A stretch of 64,000 bases of DNA, from NCBI RefSeq assembly GCF_000244875.1, contig NC_016791.1, positions 2,609,001 to 2,673,000 on the forward strand. The letters run 5' to 3'. This document shows, piece after piece, positions 37,152-44,632 of the stretch. Position 1 is the stretch's first letter. The number at the start of each line of letters is the position of its first letter. A model generated the notes under the pieces. That model made no database searches and was not told the DNA's origin. It saw nothing but the letters and a program-made list of their open reading frames with translations. Source of the DNA: Clostridium sp. BNL1100 (GTDB lineage Bacteria; Bacillota; Clostridia; Acetivibrionales; DSM-1351). Made by a program: the position numbers and the translations under genes.

Positions 37152-38657
37152 TTAATTAATTATTATATCGTCATATACAGCAGTATTTGTAAAACTGTTT
37201 CCGGTGTCCAACGCAATTCTGTCAAACTGAGCAGCGGAACCTGTAAACGGGCAACCTGATTTTATGAGAATATCATTAATGTATGCGTCAAATTTCTGAG
37301 TAGAGGTATCGGCAACAATTTTTAAATTGTACCACGCGTTTGCAGAAATCATTTGTATTACATTTCTTGTAGAAGTTCCCGTAAGCCAGCCAAGCCCTTC
37401 TTCAAAATTTATAATGTCTATTCCTATGTTGGTTCCATTGTAAAATCTGATTCTATCCCATCTCCCGGTATTAGCATATTTAAAGCTTACGTTAAATGTA
37501 ACTATACCTTTTTTCGCCGGAAAATCCTTGTAGGCATAACAATAGTTGGATGTTGTGCTATCCGACATTTGTAAAGCCTTATCTCCGTCTACCGAAAGCA
37601 CTTGTAAATCAGTCGATGCAGGTTGACTTACATTCCATTGATATGGATCAGCGTTTGTCAGCACTCCTTCGAAAGTATACTTGCGATAATCATTAGCAAT
37701 AGCACCAAATTCTGCTGCAACCTTTACCGTATCAGTGTAGTTTAGAGATACTGATGTTTCATTAAATAGTAAAGGCATCATCAGGTATGACGAATCACTG
37801 ACTTTTCCTCCCCACGCACCGGCCCATCTATCAGTGAGGTAAACAAAATTTTGTCCTACCGGAAAAACACACGCCCCCTGAGAGTCATAGCAGGTTGCAT
37901 TTCCTAGGTTTGTTAAGCCCGTCCATCCTGAGGATATTGATGTGGAAGTAGCATATTTCTGCTGGTTTGGACTCCATCCCGTGCATCCTGATGTTATCAG
38001 ATAATATGTATTGTCACGTTTAAACATACATGGAGCTTCTCTTTTTTGTCCCGGCCAAAGAGTTACCACTTGTGAGGCTATTGATTTATAATCAGATGTC
38101 AGCCTGTAAACTATCAAATCAGCATTTTCGTTTGCAGCAGAGATAAAATAGCCTGTACCATCAGTATCCACAAAGGTAGTACAATCTCTTGACATATTAT
38201 TATTGGGTCTGAAACTTCCGAGATAAGTAAATGGCCCTGTCGGACTTGTACTGTATGCTACAGCTGCCCTTGCTAATGAATAGTCCCTACCGTTTTCGTA
38301 ATGCATCCACATTACATATTGATTAGTTGATGCATTGTACATAACTTTCGGTCTTTCAATATTACAGGAGTTAAGCTCTGCCGCAGATGTACTGGATAAA
38401 GCATTGCCTCTGTCTACCCAGTTAACTAGATCGGTAGATGAGTAAACCTTCACTGATACAAACAGGTTATTTGTATTACGGTTTTCTCCATACCAATAAT
38501 ATGTATCACCAACCTTGATGATGCTCCCACCGTGCGCCTGTACTCCTCCGAAATTTGTTCCGTTATTGATTATGCCAATATCAGCAAAAGCCACAGAGGT
38601 GCCTAATATAAGCACAGCAAGCATAACCATAAATAAAACGGCTATTTTTCTAATCAT
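37152..38657 (-). CDS. Secreted GH43 subfamily 24-like glycosidase (exo-beta-1,3-galactanase type)
   Basis: 501 residues from the ATG at 38657 behind AGGAGGGG; the longer frame to 38768 has no site. Signal peptide about 1-25. The beta-propeller begins VQAHGGSIIKVGDTYYWYGE, the signature of GH43_24, in which the usual N-terminal catalytic Asp is replaced. The other acids lie in RDCTTFVDTDG and KREAPCMFK. A C-terminal beta-sandwich of about 170 residues follows. There is no dockerin, so it should be secreted free rather than cellulosomal. Characterised relatives release galactose from beta-1,3-galactan of arabinogalactan; substrate here is inferred. Confidence 0.85.
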   Translation of the reverse strand: MIRKIAVLFMVMLAVLILGTSVAFADIGIINNGTNFGGVQAHGGSIIKVGDTYYWYGENRNTNNLFVSVKVYSSTDLVNWVDRGNALSSTSAAELNSCNIERPKVMYNASTNQYVMWMHYENGRDYSLARAAVAYSTSPTGPFTYLGSFRPNNNMSRDCTTFVDTDGTGYFISAANENADLIVYRLTSDYKSIASQVVTLWPGQKREAPCMFKRDNTYYLITSGCTGWSPNQQKYATSTSISSGWTGLTNLGNATCYDSQGACVFPVGQNFVYLTDRWAGAWGGKVSDSSYLMMPLLFNETSVSLNYTDTVKVAAEFGAIANDYRKYTFEGVLTNADPYQWNVSQPASTDLQVLSVDGDKALQMSDSTTSNYCYAYKDFPAKKGIVTFNVSFKYANTGRWDRIRFYNGTNIGIDIINFEEGLGWLTGTSTRNVIQMISANAWYNLKIVADTSTQKFDAYINDILIKSGCPFTGSAAQFDRIALDTGNSFTNTAVYDDIIIN

Positions 38658-38691
38658 ATTTTCCCCTCCTAAAAAACAAGTCTTTACTAAT

Positions 38692-38720
38692 AATATACAT
38701 ATGTTTTCTATTATTGTAAA
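38692..38720 (-). promoter_or_regulatory. Promoter of the GH43_24-like gene
   Basis: Minus strand TTTACA (38715-38720), 17-bp spacer, TATATT (38692-38697), about 35 bp before the start codon. It gives this gene a start independent of the upstream esterase. Confidence 0.6.
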
Positions 38721-38773
38721 TAATTTGAATTCAGTTAATAGGAATACTTTTTCATCTCTGAAATCCAAAGAAG

Positions 38774-40228
38774 TTATAGGGTGAAAAGGTTAATGTCTAT
38801 GGCTTCTGCAACTTTTTCATATCCAGCCGGACTAAGATGCAAATGGTCTCCGCTATCATATGTACTTAGCAGCTTGGTTGGATCGTTTGGATTTTTAACT
38901 GCAGCATCCAAATCTATTACTGCATCAAATTGACCGCTTGTTCTTATCCAGCTATTTACTGTCTGTCTTGCCTGTTCATGTATGTTGCTATCGTATTGTG
39001 AGCCTCCAAAGGGTGTAATTGTAGCTCCATATACAAGGATATTTTGGGAATGTGCCTTACTGATAAATTCTTTGTAGGCATTTATTAGGTTTGTTGCTAC
39101 TGATAAAGAAGAACTTGGCCCTATATCATTAACCCCCTCAAATACGATGAGAAATCGCACTCCGCTTTGTTCCAGTACATCACGCTGGAATCTGGAAAGC
39201 GCAGTCGGCCCTAAACCTCCTGAAAGTACGGCATTTCCGCCTATTCCCTGATTAAGTACCGATATATTTAACGTAGAAGGATTATCTCGTAAACGACGTG
39301 AAAGGTTGTCTGTCCACCTATTGTTTGCGTTTGAGGTGGACCCTCTGCCGTCAGTAATAGAATCGCCCAAAGCAACTATCCCTTTACATGAGTCATCGGT
39401 AAGTACATCTATTCCGGCTATAATATACCAGTGTTCAGTAGTAACTGCCGTGGGCATACTCAAACTATTAACACTATTACAGGTTTGAATATAAGATATT
39501 GTCCTGGAGCCTGGATGGCCTGTTAATGCTGACGGTACACTTCCAAAGTATATTGTAATGGCAATATTTTTAAGCTTTGATAAACTAAAATTAACAACAT
39601 CTGAAACAACAGTTTTTCCGGCTGGAATTGTTACAGCTTCCCTTCCTTCGAAAGTCACTGCCTTGTCTGTACCGTCCTGAATTGAGCTTCCACCTGTTGA
39701 AACGGCTAAATGAACAGAATTCATGGTAACAGGTGTACTCCCGTATTGATTGGAAAATTTCATTCTCAATTGATTCCCACCAATTGATACATGTACTACC
39801 TGACGAAGGGTATTATTAGTTAATCCCGGACTTGGCGGCATATTAGCAGGTTCAGTCAATTGCTGTGCCGCTGTCCATGTACCAACCCATTTAGCTGCCG
39901 GTTGTGATGGGTTGTAAGGTAAATTGCTAACCTTCCCCAGTAAGTATTGCTTCATTATTGAATAATCAATTGCATCCACTGCATTATCTTGGTTTAAGTC
40001 CATAATGTTACTATATTTGTCACCCTGATTCATTATATTTTGCTTTAACAATGCTAAATCCAGAGCATCTATATTTCCGTCATTATTGCAGTCCCCGAAT
40101 GCTAATGCATCGACTGCCAGTTGTCTGTCCATTGGTGCAGCTGAAGTAGTGTAATTATTAGGTATCAACATAAACATTAATGTGAAAGATATAATAAACG
40201 AAATAATTCTGTTTATTATCTTCAACAA
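38774..40228 (-). CDS. Secreted SGNH/GDSL esterase with N-terminal type-I dockerin
   Basis: 484 residues from a TTG start (40228), eleven bases after AAAGGAG. A signal peptide (about 1-30) is followed directly by the dockerin (about 45-105: GDCNNDGNIDALDLALLK and DLNQDNAVDAIDYSIMK). A beta-rich region with WVGTWTAAQ comes next, then an SGNH hydrolase: block I GDSITDGRG (nucleophile Ser), block III GGNAV, and C-terminal DHLHLSPAGYE (Asp-x-x-His). Relatives deacetylate plant polysaccharides such as rhamnogalacturonan or xylan. The N-terminal dockerin is less common than the C-terminal layout. It should act on the cell-surface cellulosome. Confidence 0.9.
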   Translation of the reverse strand: MLKIINRIISFIISFTLMFMLIPNNYTTSAAPMDRQLAVDALAFGDCNNDGNIDALDLALLKQNIMNQGDKYSNIMDLNQDNAVDAIDYSIMKQYLLGKVSNLPYNPSQPAAKWVGTWTAAQQLTEPANMPPSPGLTNNTLRQVVHVSIGGNQLRMKFSNQYGSTPVTMNSVHLAVSTGGSSIQDGTDKAVTFEGREAVTIPAGKTVVSDVVNFSLSKLKNIAITIYFGSVPSALTGHPGSRTISYIQTCNSVNSLSMPTAVTTEHWYIIAGIDVLTDDSCKGIVALGDSITDGRGSTSNANNRWTDNLSRRLRDNPSTLNISVLNQGIGGNAVLSGGLGPTALSRFQRDVLEQSGVRFLIVFEGVNDIGPSSSLSVATNLINAYKEFISKAHSQNILVYGATITPFGGSQYDSNIHEQARQTVNSWIRTSGQFDAVIDLDAAVKNPNDPTKLLSTYDSGDHLHLSPAGYEKVAEAIDINLFTL

Positions 40229-40284
40229 CTATGTACCATCTCCTTTAATATTATAAATATACAGCCCAGTCTACAAGCCAATTC

Positions 40285-40314
40285 ATTATACCAATTACCA
40301 ATATTTACAGTCAA
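40285..40314 (-). promoter_or_regulatory. Promoter of the SGNH-dockerin gene
   Basis: Minus strand TTGACT (40309-40314), 18-bp spacer, TATAAT (40285-40290), about 50 bp upstream of the TTG start. Confidence 0.75.
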
Positions 40315-40360
40315 CCAATCATATTAAAAATAGGCACTAGTTAAGAAATATTTTATTCAG

Positions 40361-40375
40361 ATTGATAGTACTAAA
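40361..40375 (+). repeat. 15-bp inverted repeat copy downstream of the CE6-like gene
   Basis: ATTGATAGTACTAAA, the exact reverse complement of 41432-41446, with an 8-bp palindromic core TAGTACTA. It lies about 47 bp upstream of the -35 box of the SGNH gene and 33 bp past the CE6-like stop codon. Either an operator or one end of a mobile unit. Confidence 0.6.
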
Positions 40376-40407
40376 TAAATCCTTACAAATTTACTACTAT
40401 AAAAAAA

Positions 40408-41400
40408 TTACCAGCCGAGGGCTTGAATCATCTTTTCAGCATATCTCTTGCCCAGTGTTACTTGTGAATCATGACCAAAATGAAGCTTCCACTGTGTATT
40501 CGAAGGATCAACTACCAAGCCGCTTGCAGATACTACAGAACAATTCTTTACAATAGAAGGCAGTTTATTTACCAGTGTATTATGTCCTGCACAGCTACCA
40601 CTGTAAAGCAATTCTCCGGCAATAAAAGGAATATCGCCCAGATTAAGATCCTTTTTCAGGTCTTCTACTAATGTATTTACCTTACCTGGCCAAGTGGTGT
40701 CCCCATTATTTGATTCACCTTGATGGAAGAGAATACCTTCAATTACTCCTCCCTTTTGCTGGGCGAGCTTTGCACGGTTAACAATCCAATTATATTTACT
40801 TCCGCCGGACTTTAGAAAAGTCTCTATTCTCTCGCCGTTAATAGCACAAGGTATCAATCCTATCGTATCACCGGCAGGTATTTTTTCTACAATGGTCTTT
40901 GCAAACCAGTCACCAGGGCCAATGGCACCCTGATATGTTGAATGCAGTGGAGGACAAGCTATATCCCACTGATCCGTTACTCTTCCGAGAGCAGGGTTAT
41001 TGTCATATCCTAATACAAGTACCCGGGGATCTTCTACTTTATCAGAAGCCAGTGCCTTGGGATAACCCTCCATATTTGACTGACCTAACAATAAGAAACA
41101 ATGGAATTTCGGCTGAGTTACTGAATCAACCGGAAATTTGGATATCTGTCCCAACAGATATTTTTTGAATAAAGCGATGTCAAGAGCTGTAATACTGCCA
41201 TCACCGTCTACATCTGCAGCCGTAGTGTTTGTAATGCTTTTAATCCCAAGCAAATGCGATTTCATTGCTGCAAAGTCCAGAGAGTCCACAGTACCACTGG
41301 AGTCAACGTCCCCATAAACCGTAGCTGCTTGAATAGCACTAAAGCTAAATGCACTGAGAATTAGCATTAGTACTAACAATAAATAGATTTTTCTTTTCAT
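40408..41400 (-). CDS. Secreted CE6-like acetylesterase (SASA domain) with N-terminal type-I dockerin
   Basis: 330 residues from the ATG at 41400 with GGGAGG upstream. Signal peptide about 1-26. Dockerin about 28-90 (DVDSSGTVDSLDFAAMK, DVDGDGSITALDIALFK). Then a sialate-O-acetylesterase-like/CE6 domain with LLLGQSNMEGY (nucleophile Ser), LFHQGESNNGD and HFGHDSQ (catalytic His). Expected to deacetylate xylan or another hemicellulose on the cellulosome. Like its neighbour at 38774, the dockerin precedes the catalytic domain. It is bracketed by 15-bp inverted repeats. Confidence 0.9.
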   Translation of the reverse strand: MKRKIYLLLVLMLILSAFSFSAIQAATVYGDVDSSGTVDSLDFAAMKSHLLGIKSITNTTAADVDGDGSITALDIALFKKYLLGQISKFPVDSVTQPKFHCFLLLGQSNMEGYPKALASDKVEDPRVLVLGYDNNPALGRVTDQWDIACPPLHSTYQGAIGPGDWFAKTIVEKIPAGDTIGLIPCAINGERIETFLKSGGSKYNWIVNRAKLAQQKGGVIEGILFHQGESNNGDTTWPGKVNTLVEDLKKDLNLGDIPFIAGELLYSGSCAGHNTLVNKLPSIVKNCSVVSASGLVVDPSNTQWKLHFGHDSQVTLGKRYAEKMIQALGW

Positions 41401-41431
41401 ACAAAATCCTCCCAAAAATTATTTTTGATAT

Positions 41432-41446
41432 TTTAGTACTATCAAT
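41432..41446 (-). repeat. 15-bp inverted repeat copy upstream of the CE6-like gene
   Basis: TTTAGTACTATCAAT on the plus strand, reverse complement of 40361-40375, 32 bp upstream of the CE6-like start codon, where an operator or leader element would lie. Confidence 0.6.
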
Positions 41447-41634
41447 CTAAAATATATTACAAATTTTGTATTAATCGTAAATGTTTGTAGAAGTTAACAG
41501 TGATTTTAAGTTTAGCTCTCTTTGACGTGTATTTTGGAATTTTTATAGGTTAGATTATAGATAAGTCAACTTGTCTTTATTTTACCATTACTTACATTTA
41601 AAATCAATGAAGGGGAAATACGGAAAATATGACA

Positions 41635-41675
41635 AAGGGGTCTGTCACCTATATACCGGACTGACAAGACCCCTT
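41635..41675 (-). terminator. Hairpin after the zinc-ribbon protein gene
   Basis: AAAGGGGTCTGTCA / TGACAAGACCCCTT with a 14-nt loop. The U-tract on the minus strand is weak (TTTGTCATATTTT). The remaining 41447-41634 DNA is AT-rich with no ORF I support. Confidence 0.6.
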
Positions 41676-41695
41676 CTGGCCGTACTTTAACTTCA

Positions 41696-41902
41696 TTAAC
41701 TACTTATTTTACCGGATAAGCTACTCAACTTGTTTTCTAACTCGTTAAGCCTGTTATCAAAATTATTACTATCTGTTACTCCAACAACAGTACCACATAC
41801 CAAGCACTGAACAAATGACAAATTATAGTTGGTTCCTGCTAAAGATTTTTCAACAACCTCAAAATTATGATTATTACATTTAGGACATGTACTCCAAGCC
41901 AT
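41696..41902 (-). CDS. Small zinc-ribbon protein with C-terminal coiled coil (68 aa)
   Basis: Two CxxC pairs, CPKCNNHNF and CLVCGTV, form a zinc-ribbon-like knuckle; the C-terminal 25 residues (LNELENKLSSLSGKI) look like a short coiled coil. The ATG at 41902 has CAGGAGGG upstream. Function unknown; such proteins are frequent in phages and Firmicutes genomes. Confidence 0.8.
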   Translation of the reverse strand: MAWSTCPKCNNHNFEVVEKSLAGTNYNLSFVQCLVCGTVVGVTDSNNFDNRLNELENKLSSLSGKISS

Positions 41903-41944
41903 ACAGCAACCCTCCTGTTGTTTTTCTAAATTAATAACAATTAA

Positions 41945-41963
41945 GCTCCGTTATACACGGAGC
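41945..41963. other. Small GC-rich hairpin upstream of the zinc-ribbon gene
   Basis: GCTCCGT-TATAC-ACGGAGC, a perfect 7-bp stem in the 149-bp gap between the DUF2798 gene and the zinc-ribbon gene. There is no T run on either side, so it is not a clear terminator. No known riboswitch class recognised. Confidence 0.4.
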
Positions 41964-42051
41964 CGTAAAAAGGATGTACCCTATGAATAAGGTTTGTAAT
42001 TATTTTACATCTATCGTATTAATTTAGTATTTTGAAATCGTTAATTTCTTG

Positions 42052-42570
42052 TTAATTTGATTCCAAATTTAATTCGGAAGATTCTACATCAACCTCTATT
42101 TCATTCTTTGTCTTTTGTTTGAAGATTGCACCAAAAAGGAATCTAACAAAAGGCTGTATGAAAAACAACTGAGTTAACAGTGCAAACGGAAAATTAAATA
42201 CAATTTTCTGCATCCACTGAGCAAGAAACTCTGTACTTATTCCGTTATATAAGATTGTAGCTATAAAACTCATCGTTGGACACATAAGTACAACCGTTGA
42301 ACAAATTATAGCGGTTGTTATAATATATGGTTTTTCATCTCTCGGATTTATAATCCGAAAAGCCATTTTTTCTGCAAGTGGACCGACAATAAATATTTCG
42401 AGTAAAAAAGCAAACAAAAACTCAATTCCAACTACTTTTCGAGATGCTATAAATACCTGATTAGACATTCCCCCCATCTCGATGGCAAGATTATAAAATA
42501 CGAATAAATGAACCGTGATTATAACGGTTAAAAATGCAAAAACTACTCTTTGAAACTTTGTTGTTGGCAT
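42052..42570 (-). CDS. DUF2798-family integral membrane protein
   Basis: 172 residues with four predicted TM segments arranged as two similar halves (about 8-30, 45-70, 82-105, 125-150), as in duplicated DUF2798 proteins. Begins MPTTKFQRVVFAFLTVIITV. Function unknown. Not obviously co-regulated with its neighbours. Confidence 0.8.
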   Translation of the reverse strand: MPTTKFQRVVFAFLTVIITVHLFVFYNLAIEMGGMSNQVFIASRKVVGIEFLFAFLLEIFIVGPLAEKMAFRIINPRDEKPYIITTAIICSTVVLMCPTMSFIATILYNGISTEFLAQWMQKIVFNFPFALLTQLFFIQPFVRFLFGAIFKQKTKNEIEVDVESSELNLESN

Positions 42571-42607
42571 AAAAACTCCCTTTCCTGATTATTATGAATT
42601 TTGACAA

Positions 42608-42670
42608 TAAAAAAACACATTGCAACACTTTGTACCGTAATCAGATTTACGTGCAAAGCACCACATGTGT
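42608..42670 (-). terminator. Branched terminator after the CBO0543-like gene
   Basis: Minus-strand RNA forms ACACAT/ATGTGT outside, GCTTTG/CAAAG(T) and GTAA/TTAC inside, followed by TTTTTTT. It lies about 60 bp past the stop codon of the gene at 42732. Confidence 0.7.
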
Positions 42671-42731
42671 CGTTTTCATTTCAAAAAATATTTAATTGAC
42701 TTAGTTATTATGCAATATTTCCTTCAAAAAG

Positions 42732-43202
42732 TCAAGGTGTTTTGCCTTTGAAAAACCAAAGATAGTACTTTCTGGATAGGTACAGTGTTAAATAAAATGT
42801 AATCCATGAATAGTACCAAGTCCAGTGGATATATTCAATCAGGTCAGTGTAAGTCTCACATAATACCTCAAAAATTGTCATTCCTGTACAGTAACAAAAA
42901 AAGTATAAAAACTGCTTTTTCTTACTGCTGTCTTTTGGGTAATGTAAATTGAAAATAACACAAATTGAAGGGTATATAAAATATTCAAAGGAAAAGCTTG
43001 TTCTGTTTGCATAGGAAAATAATCTTACAGGATACTCTATAAGTCTCATTTGAACTATTATTAGTCCTAAAAGCCAGGTAACAAACTGTTGAAATAAGAA
43101 TATAACCTGAGCATGCCTTATTTTGTTTTTGGGGACAAAGACTATTAACGTTATAATCATTAATATCCAAGCAGCAACTAATATCACTATTTCCTTCAAC
43201 AT
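42732..43202 (-). CDS. CBO0543-like integral membrane protein
   Basis: 156 residues with about five TM segments and the C-terminal HWTWYYSWITFYLTLYLSRKY stretch typical of a family of clostridial and bacillary membrane proteins named after CBO0543. Function unknown. ATG at 43202 after GAGAG. It is isolated by terminators on both sides. Confidence 0.75.
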   Translation of the reverse strand: MLKEIVILVAAWILMIITLIVFVPKNKIRHAQVIFLFQQFVTWLLGLIIVQMRLIEYPVRLFSYANRTSFSFEYFIYPSICVIFNLHYPKDSSKKKQFLYFFCYCTGMTIFEVLCETYTDLIEYIHWTWYYSWITFYLTLYLSRKYYLWFFKGKTP

Positions 43203-43298
43203 ATATTCTCTCTTATATCTATTTATTTACAACAATAATTGTATTTTCATTTATCTATGTTTACCTTTTTATCGGTTTTTATTTGAATTAAATAAAAA

Positions 43299-43336
43299 AA
43301 CATGATGCAAAATTGATTTTGCATCATGTTCTTTTT
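43299..43336 (-). terminator. Terminator of the DUF624 gene
   Basis: ACATGATGCAAAAT / TTTTGCATCATGTT with a 3-4 nt loop. On the minus strand the following run is AATTCAAATAAA-poor in T but begins TTTTTTT, giving a good U-tract. Confidence 0.85.
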
Positions 43337-43360
43337 CAATTATTTTATTATTTTATTATT

Positions 43361-44251
43361 TTATTCTTTTCCTTCAGGCAGTTCTTTTTTATAAAAACTT
43401 TCACCGCTATCATCATCTGAATCTTCTTCGTCTTCATCATCTTCTGCTGTAGGCAACATAGGTTCTACGACATATTTCTTTATAGTAGGATCAACGAAGA
43501 AATTATTCATAAGTCCAATGAAGCTAGGAATAATGAGTAAATATAAAACTGCTCCAATGATAGGGTTATAGAAAGTTGCGTACGCTATTAAAATGTTTAA
43601 TATTAAAAACAGTATGTTTGGCAATAGCTTTAAAAGCGAAAATATAAATGCATTCTTATAAAGATTTTTTATACTTAATTTTACTGTTACCAACATTGGA
43701 TATAAATATAAATGCATAATACAATACACAATTATGGATAGAAATACAAAAGCTGATGCCGCTGTCGCAAGTATTCCTGGGGTACTAAGATAGAAATTCA
43801 ATGCTATACCCAAAATATACATTACAACAAAATCAATCCCTGTTATTATCATACCTTGTTTAAAATTCTTGATGAAATTATCCTTAAAATCCCACCAGAT
43901 AAATGCATGTTGTTCTCTGGAATAATTCCTCATAATATAAGTGAAACCTGCTTGTACGGGCCCAATTGTTACCACTGATAAAAAAATCATAATAGCTGCA
44001 AGGAATACCCTGAGATAAAAATCGCTAAATCCTGTATTATCTATTTTGACTTTCTGTAGATAAACGGTGGAAACATATAATGCCAATAGCAAAGCGGGTA
44101 TATTGCAGAGAACGTACAAAAAGTTAATCTTTATAAGATGCCAGAATTTCCTTTTTAATACCTCAAAAAATATAAAAAATCGCGGTTTTGGAGGTGCATC
44201 TTTATCAACCCCAGGTCCCGGCTTATTGTAATTTGCACTAAATAGACCCAC
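43361..44251 (-). CDS. DUF624 (YesL-like) membrane protein
   Basis: 296 residues from a GTG at 44251 with AAGGAGAG upstream. About six TM segments, and a conserved WHLIKINFLYVLCNIPALLL near the N-terminus. The C-terminal tail is strongly acidic (DDEDEEDSDDDSG). YesL relatives occur in polysaccharide-utilisation clusters, sometimes beside yesMN-type regulators, but here the gene is alone. Function unknown. Confidence 0.82.
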   Translation of the reverse strand: MGLFSANYNKPGPGVDKDAPPKPRFFIFFEVLKRKFWHLIKINFLYVLCNIPALLLALYVSTVYLQKVKIDNTGFSDFYLRVFLAAIMIFLSVVTIGPVQAGFTYIMRNYSREQHAFIWWDFKDNFIKNFKQGMIITGIDFVVMYILGIALNFYLSTPGILATAASAFVFLSIIVYCIMHLYLYPMLVTVKLSIKNLYKNAFIFSLLKLLPNILFLILNILIAYATFYNPIIGAVLYLLIIPSFIGLMNNFFVDPTIKKYVVEPMLPTAEDDEDEEDSDDDSGESFYKKELPEGKE

Positions 44252-44395
44252 GTATAACTCTCCTTTTTATTTGTGTCATTAAATAGTATTGTACCAGCCG
44301 TAGCATTTCACTTCAACACATTTTGCGTAAAATAAATAATTTATTTACATTATGTTATGGTAATATAATTTAATAATTTTTTTTAAAATATTGTA

Positions 44396-44424
44396 TTGAC
44401 AACCTCAATAGTAGCTAGTATAAT
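44396..44424 (+). promoter_or_regulatory. Perfect consensus promoter of tRNA-Leu
   Basis: TTGACA (44396-44401), 17-bp spacer, TATAAT (44419-44424), about 50 bp before the mature tRNA. The DNA between 44252 and 44396 is AT-rich with no gene. Confidence 0.9.
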
Positions 44425-44475
44425 CATACTTGCTGATGCGGAATGCGGCAGCGAAAACACAGAAATTTAATAGAT

Positions 44476-44558
44476 GCGGTCGTGGCGGAACTGGCAGACG
44501 CGTACGTTTGAGGGGCGTATGGGAGACCGTGTGGGTTCAAGTCCCACCGTCCGCACCA
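44476..44558 (+). tRNA. tRNA-Leu (anticodon GAG)
   Basis: 83 nt including encoded CCA. A-box-like GTGGCGGAACTGGCAGACGC, anticodon loop TTGAGGG with GAG, a long type-II variable arm, T arm GTGGG-TTCAAGT-CCCAC. The acceptor stem GCGGTCG pairs with CGTCCGC except for a U5-U68 mismatch. The GAG anticodon reads CUC and CUU. Confidence 0.97.
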
Positions 44559-44597
44559 AAAAAAGTAATCAACATAATATGGTTGATTACTTTTTTT
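44559..44597 (+). terminator. Terminator of tRNA-Leu
   Basis: AAAAAAAGTAATCAAC / GTTGATTACTTTTTTT, 16-bp stem with an 8-nt loop, directly after CCA. It would also serve dbpA on the minus strand. Confidence 0.92.
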
Positions 44598-44632
44598 ATG
44601 TCATTTTTCTGATACTTGCTTCTACATAATTG

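Noticed and set aside
41945-41963. New riboswitch upstream of the zinc-ribbon gene
   Set aside because: Only one short hairpin with no conserved neighbouring blocks or terminator switch; kept as a low-confidence hairpin.
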